This document shows positions 21,439 through 31,755 of a stretch of 64,000 nucleotides of DNA, piece by piece. How positions within the stretch are numbered: position 1 is the stretch's first letter; each line of letters opens with the position of its first letter. The notes below the pieces were generated by a model. The model was not told the origin of the DNA. It did no database searches and was given only the letters and a program-made list of their open reading frames with translations. This DNA is from Symbiodinium natans (lineage: Eukaryota; Sar; Dinophyceae; Suessiales; Symbiodiniaceae), in NCBI GenBank assembly GCA_905221605.1, contig CAJNDS010002233.1, forward strand, positions 43,501 to 107,500, given 5' to 3'. Made by a program: the position numbers and the translations under genes.

Positions 21439-21640
21439 GTGAGACCCAACCAGTGCGAGTTTGCGGCATGTGTGGGATCCTTATGGACTCCTCCTATCCC
21501 GTGGGCGTGCGCGTGTCAAGTTCAGCAGGGAAGGGGTCTACTGCACAGAAGATGTAGAGGCCCCCTCTGCGAACGATGCGTGCACCTGTTCCTCGCAGGT
21601 TCAACCGGCTGGCTCAGTGGGACTCAGGTAACTTAGGAAG
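21439..21640 (+). CDS. Possible protease extension, frame unresolved
   Basis: Two different coding-like frames are open here: one contains SSYPVGVRV, the other VKFSREGVYCTEDVEAPSAN and DACTCSS. They would join if two bases near 21522 were absent, so there may be a frameshift, assembly error or hidden splice. A GTAAC donor lies near 21630. Confidence 0.35.
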
Positions 21641-21786
21641 TGGCTTACAGGCTCAGGCGCGTTTAGGAGAACCACTCCCTTAGGGCGCGTGTCGGCCTTC
21701 TTCATGACTTGGGGGGGTTCTTGAAATTAGGGTCGCTTCCTTCTATATGGGACCCCACTGTCTTCTCTGTGTGCCAATGCCAGCAG

Positions 21787-21903
21787 AGCCTGCGAAGGAA
21801 GAGTGTGTGCATCAGTGGCTCGGCCAACGCCGATGTGCTGGAGAGTTGCATTGCTACGGCTCTGGAAGAATGGTGTGCAAGGTTGGAAGCATCCGAGAAA
21901 AGA
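21787..21903 (+). CDS. Exon, probable protease extension
   Basis: CAGCAG acceptor at 21781-21786. The best frame reads SLRRKSVCISGSANADVLES and then CIATALEEWCARLEASEK; the alternative frame is cysteine-rich. No domain recognised. Confidence 0.4.
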
Positions 21904-22025
21904 AGCCCCCCCCCCAACATCCCTCAACCCTTAAAACCCTGAAGGGTTTGAACTTAGTAGGTTGAGAAACGGTTAAAAAATACTAGTATGAAGGTTTACG
22001 ATATTGCTATTTACCCTAAGCATAG

Positions 22026-22152
22026 CCCGGATGCGCTACCCGCAAGCACAGGCACATGTGAAGTGTCTGCCACTAGGGCCACCAATGCCCGGCCGCCCTC
22101 CCAGTACTCAAGGCGAATGTGGGCGAGCAAGTGTGCCATGTCGATATGTCAG
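22026..22152 (+). CDS. Exon with GT donor, probable protease extension
   Basis: AG acceptor at 22024-22025, donor GTTTTT at 22153. Reads RMRYPQAQAHVKCLPLGPPM, then a Pro/Cys-rich stretch to CRYVR. No family recognised. Confidence 0.4.
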
Positions 22153-22296
22153 GTTTTTTGGTGAAGGTCTTAGGGTTCTCAGGGCTGTCGTGTTAAAAAT
22201 GACCCGGCAGCCCCCAGTAAATACTCCTTATTCAAGGAAAATGACAAGACCCTATCCGGACCTTCCATGCGTGATTTTATGGGCTCATCTTGGGGT

Positions 22297-22327
<31 letters not shown>

Positions 22328-22450
22328 CGGCTCCATATGATGCTCCGAGCCCAAAGAGCGACCCTAAGTTTTGGGAAGCCTCCCATATACGCTAACTTTG
22401 GGACACGTAGGTTTAAGGATATGTAGGGGTTTGTGTGTCCATCTTTAGAG

Positions 22451-22530
22451 TCACGACCACGTCTTTGAGCCCATGGGGCACTCACACGGCCGCGTGGCGG
22501 TGCGCCAGGAGCCTGTGTACACCACAACCC
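22451..22530 (+). CDS. Histidine-rich exon
   Basis: The frame reads HDHVFEPMGHSHGRVAVRQE followed by PVYTTT, ending at a poly-C tract. Good coding character; gene membership uncertain. Confidence 0.45.
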
Positions 22531-22997
22531 CCCCCCCCCCCCCCTGCCCCTCCTCCTTTGCCTCCGCGGCTTCAGGTTTACGTGGGTTAGGGGTTTGAAG
22601 GGTTTAGGGTCTAGGGCTTGGAGGTGTGTCTAGTGGGACTGAGCTGATTTCTTGTGCAAGGGCTTTAGGGATTTAGGTTCTTGACGCCCCACAAGGTGCC
22701 AGCCATATCTGCAGAAGCCTTGAAACCCCGACTCAACGAGAACCCCTACAACCCTAGAACCCTGTAACCCTGTAACTCAGAACTCTAAACCTCGAAACCT
22801 GCCCCCCATCCCTAAACCCAAACCCCAAACCCCAAACCCCAACCCCCAACCCCGAAACCCCGAAACCCCGAAACCCCGAAACCCCGAAACCCCGAAACCC
22901 TAAACCCTAAACCCTAAACCCTAAACCCTAAACCCTAAACCCCTAAACCCCTAAACCCCTAAACCCTAATCCCTGAAGCCCTTAAGTCCCAAACCCG

Positions 22998-23064
22998 CAG
23001 ACCACCAGGACGTGTATGAGGATGACGATGACGACTCCGCTACTGACGAGGAAAGGGGGGATGT
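22998..23064 (+). CDS. Acidic exon
   Basis: CGCAG acceptor; the frame reads HQDVYEDDDDDSATDEERGD then VL. An acidic linker-like segment followed by a G-rich telomere array. Confidence 0.45.
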
Positions 23065-23085
23065 GCTGGGTTTGTGGCTTGTAGG

Positions 23086-23245
23086 GTGAGGGTTTAGGGT
23101 TTAGGGTTTAGGGTTTAGGGTTTAGGGTTTAGGGTTTAGGGTTTAGGGTTTAGGGTTTAGGGTTTAGGGTTTAGGGTTTAGGGTTTAGGGCTTCGGGTTT
23201 AGGGTTTAGGGTTTAGGGTTTCGGGTTTCGGGTTTAGGGTTTAGG
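23086..23245. repeat. Telomere-like array, TTTAGGG orientation
   Basis: More than 20 TTTAGGG units with a few TTTCGGG and GGGCTTC variants, directly after the acidic exon at 22998. Confidence 0.95.
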
Positions 23246-23429
23246 TAAGCTTCCCTAAGCATACGAGCGTTGCCGGCACCGAGTTGAGAACGAGATCGTT
23301 CGAATCACAAATTCTCAGCCTTCTTGACCAAAAGCCGCTGCTTCCCCCTTCGTTTTCAACAAGTACCTAAGCCCTAAACCCTAAACACTAAACCCTAAAC
23401 CCTAAACCCTAAACCCTAAACCCTAAACC

Positions 23430-23522
23430 CAGTAGAAGCCTGTGCACTCTGAACCCAGCAACTCAGGAGATCGACGTCGATGCGCTGGCGGGGTTGAACC
23501 ACCAACAGCTGTTCTTGCAGGC
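23430..23522 (+). CDS. Exon, unrecognised gene
   Basis: The frame reads SRSLCTLNPATQEIDVDALA then GLNHQQLFLQACR, followed at once by TTTAGGG units. It lies upstream of the PPPDE exons and could be part of that gene's N-terminus. Confidence 0.45.
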
Positions 23523-23949
23523 CTGCAGGGGTTTAGGGTTTAGGGTTTAGGGTTTAGGGTTTAGGGTTTAGGGTTCCCCAAAATCCAAAACCCTCAGCCC
23601 CAAACACTAAGCCCTGAAGCCTGAGCTGATTAGGTCCTCGGAATGGTTTCACCCTAACCCACAGCCCTGAACCCTAAGCCCTCAACCCTAAACCTTAAAC
23701 CCTAAACCCTAAACCCTGAACCCTAAACCCTAAAGCCTAAGCCCTGAACCCTAAGCCCTCAGCCTTGGGCCTTGTCACAAGGCCTGGAAGTGAGCTTTCT
23801 GTTCGCCTGTAGGGGTATGTAGGCTTAGGGTTTAGGGTTTAGGGTTTAAGGTTTAGGGTTTAGGGTTTAGGGTTTAAACCCTAAACCCTAAATCCTAAAC
23901 CCTAAACCTTAAACCCTAAACCTTAATTGCTAAGACACTTTAGGTTTTT

Positions 23950-24058
23950 CGGCCTTGTGGTTGAAGCGTCCGAGAAACCGCACCGAGGTCTCTCAACCAC
24001 GCATGCCTCACGAGGAGGAGCCCGTTCTGAAGAGCCACCGCTGCATTGTCGGTCTGTG
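23950..24058 (+). CDS. Exon, unrecognised gene
   Basis: Two open frames. The preferred one reads LWLKRPRNRTEVSQPRMPHE and then EEPVLKSHRCIVGLW. Upstream of the PPPDE domain exons on the same strand. Confidence 0.4.
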
Positions 24059-24201
24059 GGTGTGTGGGCTTAGGGTTTATGGTTTAGGGTTAGGGTTTTT
24101 GGTTTAGGGTTTAGGGTTTATATATTGCAATTGGGGTTTATTTGGGTTTAGAGTTTAGGGTTTCGTGTTTAGGGTCCCTTCCTGAGGCGACCCTGTACTA
24201 G

Positions 24202-27200
24202 CGACTGGGATGGCGATCAGATCCTGCCCAAGACGGTGCTACTGCACGCGCCCTGGCTGATCATCACTGTTGAGGAGGGTACCAAGCCCCAAGCCCGAAC
24301 CCTAAGCCCCTAAACCCCAAAATCCGAAACCCCTAAACCCTAAACCCTAAACCCTAAACCCCTACACCCTAAACCCCTAAACCCTAAACCCCTAAACCCC
24401 TCAGCCCTAAACCCTAACGACCCATCTGTGCCAGCCCAAAAAAGCCTATCCGGTGCTTTGTGGTGCTTTACTATAACTTTAGATCCTGAGCCTTTTTGGG
24501 TTTATTGCGTTTCTTAATAAGGCAGTTAAAAGTTCAATTTTTGTACTACCCTAAACCCTAAACCCTAAACCCTAAACCCTAAACCCTAAACCCTAAACGC
24601 TAAACGCTAAACCCTAAACTCTAAACCCTAAACCCTAAACCCTAAACCCTAAACCCTAAACCCTAAACCCTAAACCCTAAACCCTAAACCCTAAACCCTA
24701 AACCCTAAACCCTAACCCAAAAGCCTATCCGGTGCAGGTCTACGACCTCGAGGGCTTCACAAATGCCAATGGAGGCATGAACTTCCTCGTCACAAAGGCA
24801 CCAGGGTTTAGGGTTTGGGGTTTGGGGTTTAGGGTTTAGGGTTTGGGGTCTGGGGTTTAGGGTTTAGGTTTTGGGGTTTAGGGTTTAGGGTTTGGGGTTT
24901 AGGGTTTGGGGTTTCGGGTTTGGGGTTTAGGGTTTAAATGCGCGCTTCGCGGCCTTTTGGGGTTCCTTCAGGGTTGAGGGGATTAGGGGCTTAGGGGCTC
25001 CTCAAGGGTTTCGGGGTTGGGGGTTTAGGCGTTAGGGGTTTGAGGCTTTAGGGTTGAGGGTTCAGGGGCTTAGGGTGTAGGGGTTTGAGGGTTTAGGGTT
25101 GAGGGTTTGTAGGACTTTGACTTGGTTACCAGGCAACGTCTACAATGCCAACGTCCCTAGGTCCCTAACCACCGAGGTCCCCGTGCCCTTACCCTGGGCT
25201 TGTTGAGCCTTACTCCCATCCTTTGCCTAGGATCCAGAGTGGGTTCCCATATAAACCCTTTAAGCCAAAACGGGTACCCTTTCTGGTGGAGCCTGTCTTT
25301 GTGATCCGAGCAGGTGTCGCTGGGAGGAGCTTTTCACGCAGGAGTCGAAGTATACAGCAACGAGTGGTCCTACGGCAAGCGAGGAGCGCAGGGCTAGGCT
25401 CTTCGGGTTTAGGCTTGTAGGATTGCAGAGTTGCAGGGTTTAGGGAAGTTTGGGGTTTAGCAATTAGGACTTTGAGGTTGTATTGTAGGGTTTGGGATTT
25501 AGGGTCTGACCGGGCATGACACTAGACCCCAAAACCCACACAACCTGCATGGGAAGGAGTCACCTGTGATGCCCCACGCACGGTCGAAGGCCACGTCTAC
25601 CGATGCAGCATCTTGTCGGGGAGGGCGTTCTTGCCTGCCCTAAACCCCATGGACCCCTAAAACCCGAAAGCCCAAAACCCTGAAACCCGAAAACCCCCCT
25701 TGATGTATGGCCCTGAGCATTGAAACATTAGCCCTTAGTCCAAACCCTAAACCTTAAACCCTAAACCCTAAAACCCTAAACCCTAAACCCTAAACCCTAA
25801 ACCCTAAACCCTAAACCCTAAACCCTAAACCCTAAGCCCTAAGCCCTAAACCCTAAACCCTAAACCCTAAACCCTAAACCCTAAACTCGAACCCTAAACC
25901 CCAGACCCTGAGCCCTTAAGGTTCAGGTGTCTGCTGAAAAAACTGAGGTATCCCGCTGGGGAACACGCCGCTGATACCGCAGCAGGCCACCCCGCACCCC
26001 CGCCCCCACTGCGCATTGCGCTTTGAGGTTTAGTAGGGTTTAGACGGTTTTATTGGGGTTGAATTTAGGGCTTAGGGTTTAGGGTTTAGGGTTTAGGGTT
26101 TAGGGATTAGGGCGGTTTTGGGTTTAGAGTGGCGTAGCACCTTGTATAGGCAGGGAACTACGTATGCCTTAGAGCATACTACATTCCAAACCCCCAAAAC
26201 CCAAACTCCCAAAATCCCAAACTCTAAAAGACAAACTCCCAAGGCCGCAAGCTCCAAAGGCTTAGGGTTTTTCAGGGGGGTTTAGGCTGTTAGGGGTTGA
26301 GGATTTAGGGCTCCAAAGGCTTTAGAGGCTTTAGGGGTTTAGCACCGAAAAAGAAAGAACAGCACCAAACAACCCAAAACCCCATGAAACCTACACCCTA
26401 AAGACTCTGAATCCTATCCCTTTTTACATCGCTGGGTTTTGCGGTCTGAGGGCAGGCCAGCAGGCGTTAGCAGGGTTGGGGTAAGCCTAAACCCCGAAAC
26501 CCTAAACCCTTCTAACTCTAAAACACCTTAAGTTCCTAAAAGCCTTAAACAGCCCCAGAAATAGCCCCTAAAGCCCTCAACCCCTCAACCCTAAAACCCC
26601 TTAAGCTCTTAAAAGCTGTAACCAGCCCCATAGGCAGCCCCTAAAACCCCTCATCCCCTAAAACCCAGTAGCCCCTTAAGCTCTTAAACGCCCGAAACAG
26701 CCCCTCAACCCTACAACCCCTTAGGAACCCTTGCAACCCCTTAAGCTCTATTCCAAACTCTAAAAGACAAACTCCCAAGGCCGCAAGCTCCAAAGGCTTA
26801 GGGTTTTTCAGGGGAGTTTAGGCTGTTAGGGGTTGAGGATTTAGGGCTCTAAAGGCTTTAGGGGCTTTAGGGCTTTAGCACCGAAAAAGCTTATACGCTC
26901 AGGCTCCCAAAAGCCCGAAGCAGCCGAACCCGTACGCTCTCAAAAGCCCTAAACCCTAAACCCTAAACCCTAAGCCCTAAACCCTAAACCCTAAACCCTA
27001 AGCCCTAAACCCAAAACCCCGAACAGGTGGCTTCCGTTCTGCAAGACCTCCTGCAAGTCTGGAAAGGCGACGACTATGCAGCTCTGCTTGCAACATGCCC
27101 TTGGAGCCCGGTGTCTCAAAGCCCTAAACCCTAAACCCTAAACCCTAAACCCTAAACCCTAAACCCTAAACCCTAAACCCTAAACCCTAAACCCTAAACC

Positions 27201-29007
27201 CTAAACCCTAAACCCTAAACCCGAAGCCTAAACCCTAAACCCTAAACCCTTAACCTTGAACCCGTAACCCTTAACCCTAAACCCTTGGCTGGGCGCTGCA
27301 ACCTGCAGCAAAGAGAACACATTTCGACTGGGTCGTGCGTGCTGTGGATGGGGGTGACAGGCATGTCTAGGGCGTAGAGAACATAGGCGTAGGGAAGCTC
27401 AGGGAAGCTTCGAGATTTGGGTGTTTAGGGTTTTTGGGTGTTTTGTTTTTGTGCCTTGAGTGTCTAGGGCATCTTGGTGCATTTCGGACACTGGGTTGCC
27501 TTTACCCCCCCCCCCCCCTCCCTAGATTCCCCTGCCCTCCTTAAGCAGGACCCTATAGCAACCTTAAACCCACACCCCAAACCCCAGGCCCTAGGCCCTC
27601 GCCCCCAAGCCCTAAAGCCTAAAAAGCCCTAAGCCCTGAGCCCTGAGCCCGAAGCCCTAAGCCCTAAACCCCACCCACAAGGACATGTTCAGCCACAACT
27701 GCTGCCTGTTCGCGGCCGACTTCTGCAGACGTTTGGGCGTCGGGGAGCTCTTGGGTTTGGGGTTTCGGGTTGAGGGTGAAACGGTTAGTAGGGCTTACAG
27801 GGCCTATGGGGTTCATGGAGCTTGTTGGGCTTGTGGGGGTTTTTGAGCCTCTGCTTCTGGGCTGTTTCGGGTTCAGGTAGGATTGCGGTTCCCCTAAACC
27901 CTAAACCCTAAACCCTAAACCTCAACCCTAAACCCTAAACCCTAAACCCTAAACCCTAAACCCTAAACCCTAAACCCTAAACCCTAAACCCGAAAATGCT
28001 TACTTCTCATGGCCCTGACGCCTGAAAGCCCCCATCCGCTATCCACCAGCCTGCAAGCATCCAGCAAGGCGAGCCCCAAACCCTAAGCCCTAATCCCTAG
28101 GGTTTAGGTTTAGGGCTTAGGGCTTAGGGCTTAGGGCTTAGGGCTTAGGGCTTAGGGCTTAGGGCTTAGGGCTTAGGGCTTAGGGCTTAGGGCTTAGGGC
28201 TTAGGGTTTAGGGTTTAGGGTTTAGGGTTTAGGGTTTAGGGTTTAGGGCTACAAACCCCACACTCCAAACCTGCAGCCTCAACCCTGAACCCTAAACATC
28301 CTGGTTCCCGCAGGAGGGCTTTCCAAAGTGGATCGACCGCTTTGCCCGACATCTGGGGCAAGCGCAGGAGGCCGGGGTGGGGTTTGGGGTTTGGGGTTTA
28401 GGGCTTAGGGTTTGGGGTTTAGGGGTTAGGGTTGTAGGAGTTAGGAGTTTAGGGTTTTGGGGTTTGGGGTTTAGGGCTTGGGGTTTAGGGTTTGGGTTTG
28501 TTGAGGGTTGTAGGGCTTAGGGTTTGGGGGCTTAGGGTTTAGGGTTTGGGGTGTGGGGTTAGGCGGGTTTAGTGTGTGGGGTTTAGGGTTTAGGGTTTAG
28601 GGTTTGGGGTTTGGGGTTTAGGGCTTGGGTTTGGGGTTTCGGGTTTAGCGTGCGGGTTTGGAGGGGTTTCGGGTTCGTGAGCTCTAAGCCACTGCGACCT
28701 GAACCCCAAGATCCACACCCCCTAAACCCGAAACCCCTAAAAACCCTAAACCCTAAAACCAACCCTGAACCCTAAAGCGCCCCAAGCTTCTCGAAACTTC
28801 CCTACAAGCCCGAAAGCCAAAAAACCCGCAAGCCCTGAAAAACCCTAAACCCTAAACCCTAAACCCTAAACCCTAAGCCCTAAGCCCTAAGCCCGAAGCT
28901 CTAAGCCCTAAATTCCTAAACCCTAAACCTCCTAAAGCCAGAAGAGCCCCTGGCCTCCTGGGAACCGTCAGGTGGGCGTGGCACTGCAAGATGGATCCCT
29001 GGACTAG
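24202..29007 (+). CDS. PPPDE / DeSI-type cysteine peptidase, multi-exon
   Basis: PPPDE proteins are Cys/His isopeptidases acting on ubiquitin- or SUMO-like conjugates; that role here is by family. Exons: 24202-24277 (DWDGDQILPKTVLLHAPWLI); 24435-24452 (PKKAYP); 24738-24804 (VYDLEGFTNANGGMNFLVTK); 25133-25152 (GNVYNAN); 25314-25391 (VSLGGAFHAGVEVYSNEWSY, His codon 25335-25337); 25557-25617 (GVTCDAPRTVEGHVYRCSIL); 27027-27077 (VASVLQDLLQVWKGDDY); 27682-27750 (DMFSHNCCLFAADFCRRLGV, Cys codon 27700-27702); 28314-28373 (EGFPKWIDRFARHLGQAQEA); 28972-29007 (VGVALQDGSLD, stop TAG). The AFHAGVEVY and HNCC blocks with the intervening spacing identify the family. One intron is GC-AG (27078-27681). The exon-24804 donor looks non-canonical. 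The N-terminal start is unknown. Confidence 0.88.
24435..24735. repeat. Telomere-array insertion flanked by long direct repeat
   Basis: CCCAAAAAAGCCTATCCGGT (24435 on) recurs as CCCAAAAGCCTATCCGGTGC at 24716-24735. The 17-nt match AAAAGCCTATCCGGTGC is exact. Between them lie a family E element and a CCCTAAA array. As an intron (24453-24737) it is GT-AG and joins AYP to VYDLEG. Confidence 0.8.
24463..24532. mobile_element. Short repeat element, family E, copy 1
   Basis: Shared with 54249-54315: GTGCTTTACTATAACTTTAG, then CCTTTTTG, TTTATTG and TTTCTTAATAAGGCAG. Over 85% identical by eye. No TIR defined. Both copies sit just upstream of coding islands. Confidence 0.65.
25165..25313. mobile_element. 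Family B-like element in a PPPDE intron
   Basis: Contains the family landmarks CTAGGATCCAGAGTGGGTTC, then TATAAACCCTTTAAGCC and ACGGGTACCCTTTC, without a clear right end. It makes up most of the intron before the His-bearing exon. Confidence 0.4.
26217..26351. repeat. Duplicated 135-bp unit, copy 1
   Basis: Starts CCAAACTCTAAAAGACAAAC and ends TTTAGCACCGAAAAAG. The second copy is at 26754-26889, over 95% identical by eye, same orientation. Confidence 0.9.
26754..26889. repeat. Duplicated 135-bp unit, copy 2
   Basis: Same text as 26217-26351 with a few substitutions and small indels; 537 bp downstream of copy 1. Confidence 0.9.
27118..27240. repeat. Telomere-like array, CCCTAAA orientation
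   Basis: About 16 CCCTAAA units within the GC-AG intron of the PPPDE gene. Confidence 0.95.
28100..28245. repeat. GGGCTTA array passing into TTTAGGG
   Basis: About 14 copies of the telomere variant GGGCTTA followed by seven GGGTTTA units, within the intron before 28314. Confidence 0.9.
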
Positions 29008-29725
29008 TTGCGTAATTGTTTTTGTTAGCTCCTTATTCGGGGGTGGGGGAGTGGGGGGGGGGGCCTTTGGGGGTTTAGGGGGTGCACCCTAAACTTGAAA
29101 CCCTAAACCCTAAACCCCAACACCTAAACCCTGGTTTAGGCCTGAACCGAAAGCTTTAGGCTTAGGGCAGGTTCGGAGTTTAGGGTTTTGGGACTCACCT
29201 GTCAGCCCTAAAGCCAACAACCGCCAAAAGTTAAGGTTTAAGCTCTTTCGTAGCCGAAACCTTAAACCCTAGTTGAGGTTTGGGTTTTGGGGTTTAGGGT
29301 TTGGGATATAGCGCTCCATGCCGGGAGGGTTTTTGGGAGAGTAATGGTGGGGCCTAGTCTTTAGGGTTTAGGGGGTGTATACGTTTCCTGACAGTCGAGT
29401 TTTCAGAGGATGACACGGGCAGTTGCGCCCTAAACCCTGAAAACCCTGAACGTTGCACAAGGAACCCACAGATCCCTGCAATGGCCCCAGAGCCCTAGAG
29501 CCCGAACACCCTAACACCCTACAGCCCGAACCCAATAAGCCCGAAACCCCCTGGGCCCCAAGCACTAAAGCCCTAAGGCCCTAAACCCCAATACGCCCTT
29601 AAGACACGAATGAAGCCCGAAAGCCTAGGCCCGAACCCCCCCCCCCCAAAACCCATAGCAAAGCCCTAAAGCCCTCCACCCCGAAACGCCTAAAGACCCA
29701 TAAGCCCACAACCCAAACCCTAATC
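29008..29725. other. Intergenic or intronic repeat-derived DNA
   Basis: Begins after the PPPDE stop codon. Poly-G/C, scattered degenerate telomere units, and one weak island near 29410 (MTRAVA). The minus-strand frame at 29368-29565 follows repeat text and is not credited. Confidence 0.5.
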
Positions 29726-29884
29726 AGCCCAAGGTGTCGAGAAGGGTTTAGGGTTTAGGGTTTAGGGTTTGGGGTTTAGGGTTTAGGGTTTAGGGTTTAG
29801 GGTTTAGGGAGCCCTAAACCCCTAAAGCCCGAAATACAGCCCTAAAGCCCTAAACCCAAAGCCTGAACAAGCCCAAGGTGTCGA
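29726..29884. repeat. Telomere-array insertion flanked by 15-bp direct repeat
   Basis: AGCCCAAGGTGTCGA occurs at 29726-29740 and exactly again at 29870-29884. A TTTAGGG array and then CCCTAAA-like text fill the gap. The downstream copy begins a coding exon. Confidence 0.75.
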
Positions 29885-31755
29885 ACAGTGGGCCAAGCAA
29901 GCCGCAAGGTTGCAGCTAGATCGTTTAGGGTTTTAGGGTTTAGGGGTTAGGGGTTCGGGTTTGGGAGATCTTGTACGGCTTCGTTTTCCTTGGTGCGCCT
30001 TGGGGTGGTTCGGGTTTAAGGTTTGGGGCTTAGGATTCTGGGTTTAGGGTTTAGGATTAAGGGTTTAGGGTTTGTTTTCCTTGGTGCGCCTTCGGGCACG
30101 GGTGGTTCGTGTTTAGGGTTTGGGGATTCGGGTTTGGGGTTTCGGGTTTGGGGCTTAGGGTTTAGGGTTAAGGGTTCAGCGGCTCATCGGTTGCGGGGTT
30201 TAGGGGGTTAGGGCTGAACTAGGGTTCAGGGTTTTTAGGGCCTAGGTTTGGGGATTAGGCTCAAGTGTGAGCCCTGCGACCCCTCAACCCTTGAAACTTT
30301 TTGAAACCTCTGAAAAACCAAAAGCCTATCTACGACCTCCCCCCCAAAAAAGGCAAAGCCCAAACGCCCTCAACCTTACAAAAAAGCAAAAGCCGCCAAA
30401 ACAACCGAAAGCCCTGTACCCTAAGCCTTGAAGCCCAAGCCCTTACACCCTGAACCCTAAACCTCTAAACACTACTTGGAGGTTCATGGTACCTAGTAAC
30501 CCACTTTTAACTGTACTTCTAGGGATTTTTGCGGGTGTTGGCTACACTTTCAATGGGTACTAAGTGCCCTGAACCTCCAGGTAAACCCCTACACCCTAAG
30601 CCGAAAACCTTTCAACCCTTCACTTCCCCCCGATAAAACCTACAACAAAAACCCCTCAACCCTTCCAACCCTTCCCCCCCCAGAAGCACCAAAAGCACCA
30701 AAAATCCTAAAAGCCCTAAACCCCCCTAAACCCTATACCCCAAACTCTAAGCCCTAAACCCTAACCCCTAAGCCTGAATGATGAGCTAAAGAGGGGCTCA
30801 TGACTCAGGTCATGGGCATCGTCATGCAGGACAAAGACGAGATCGTCAGGAGTCAGGCAGCCGGCGCTTGGGATTTCGGATTTTGGGGTTTAGGGGTTTT
30901 GGGGGTTTAGGGCTGAGTCTACGACCCTAAACCGTATCCCCGAACCCCTAAACCTTGAACCTTGAGAACCCTAAACCTTGAACCCTAAACCCTAAACCCT
31001 TAACCCTTAACCCTAAACGCTGAACCCTGAACCCTAAACCCTAGTTTGCTTCGGGATCCAGGGTTCATCATGTTAGGATAAAGCACTAAGCCCCAGATCG
31101 CACGCACGTGGACTCATGGTGCGTCCGTGCTATCTTGAGTCATGAGGATACCACCCTCTTGGGTTTAGGGTTTGGGGTTTAGGGTTTGGGTTGAGGGTTC
31201 GGGTTTAGGGTTTATCAACCCTCCTTTTAGCCTACCGAAACACAGTTTCCAGAGCCTTGTAAGCTTTCCAGGCCTGTCATTCTGAACCCCTAAGCCCGAA
31301 ACCCCCACTGCTGAACTGGGACCCTAAGCCCTAAACCCTAAACCCTACGTCCCGACGAACCTCGAAGGTCTACGTTTAGGGTCCAGGGCGCGTGGTCCAA
31401 CCCCTAACGGCTAGACCATCCCAGATGCTGCGGGTGGGTTTGGGGTTTAGAATTCGGGGTTTGGGGTTCAGTGCTTGGTGGTTTGGGGGTTCAGGGCCAG
31501 GGTGTAGGGTTCAGGGTTTAGGGCTAGGATTCAGGTTTGGATGGTCGAGGTTAATTCTTTTTCTGGGCTTCGAAGTCAACCCCAAGTCCCTTCTGGCCGG
31601 TTTGTATGAGAACCACTCCTGGCAGAATGTGCCGCGGCAGCCAGTGTAAGACTTTCTTCTTGGCTCGCTTCGAGGTGCGGGTTCGCAGTTACCTTGCAGA
31701 AGCCGCGCTGCTCATCTTCATTGTACAGCGCCAGCGCATCCTCTCCTTGGAGTAG
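29872..31755 (+). CDS. Unrecognised multi-exon gene
   Basis: Exons on the + strand: 29872-29922 (QGVEQWAKQAARLQLDR, donor GTTTAG); 30809-30871 (VMGIVMQDKDEIVRSQAAGA then W, after CTCAG); 31576-31643 (NPKSLLAGLYENHSWQNVPR then QP, donor GTGTAAG); 31700-31755 after TTGCAG. The last exon reads AALLIFIVQRQRILSLE with TAG in one frame, or KPRCSSSLYSASASSPW in the phase that the donor predicts. No domain recognised. Whether these four belong to one transcript is inferred from strand and order. Confidence 0.5.
30474..30582. mobile_element. MITE-like element, ACTTGGAGGTTCA family
   Basis: Left end ACTTGGAGGTTCATGG, right end CCTGAACCTCCAGGT, inner TAACCCACTTTTAACTGTAC. About 109 bp. Confidence 0.6.

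Larger units (their letters stand above)
25618..27026. other. Large PPPDE intron of diverged telomere-like DNA
   Basis: Holds C-rich (25740-25900), G-rich (26060-26120) and again C-rich (26940-27020) arrays, plus a duplicated unit of about 135 bp (26217-26351 and 26754-26889). No exon found in it. Confidence 0.6.
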
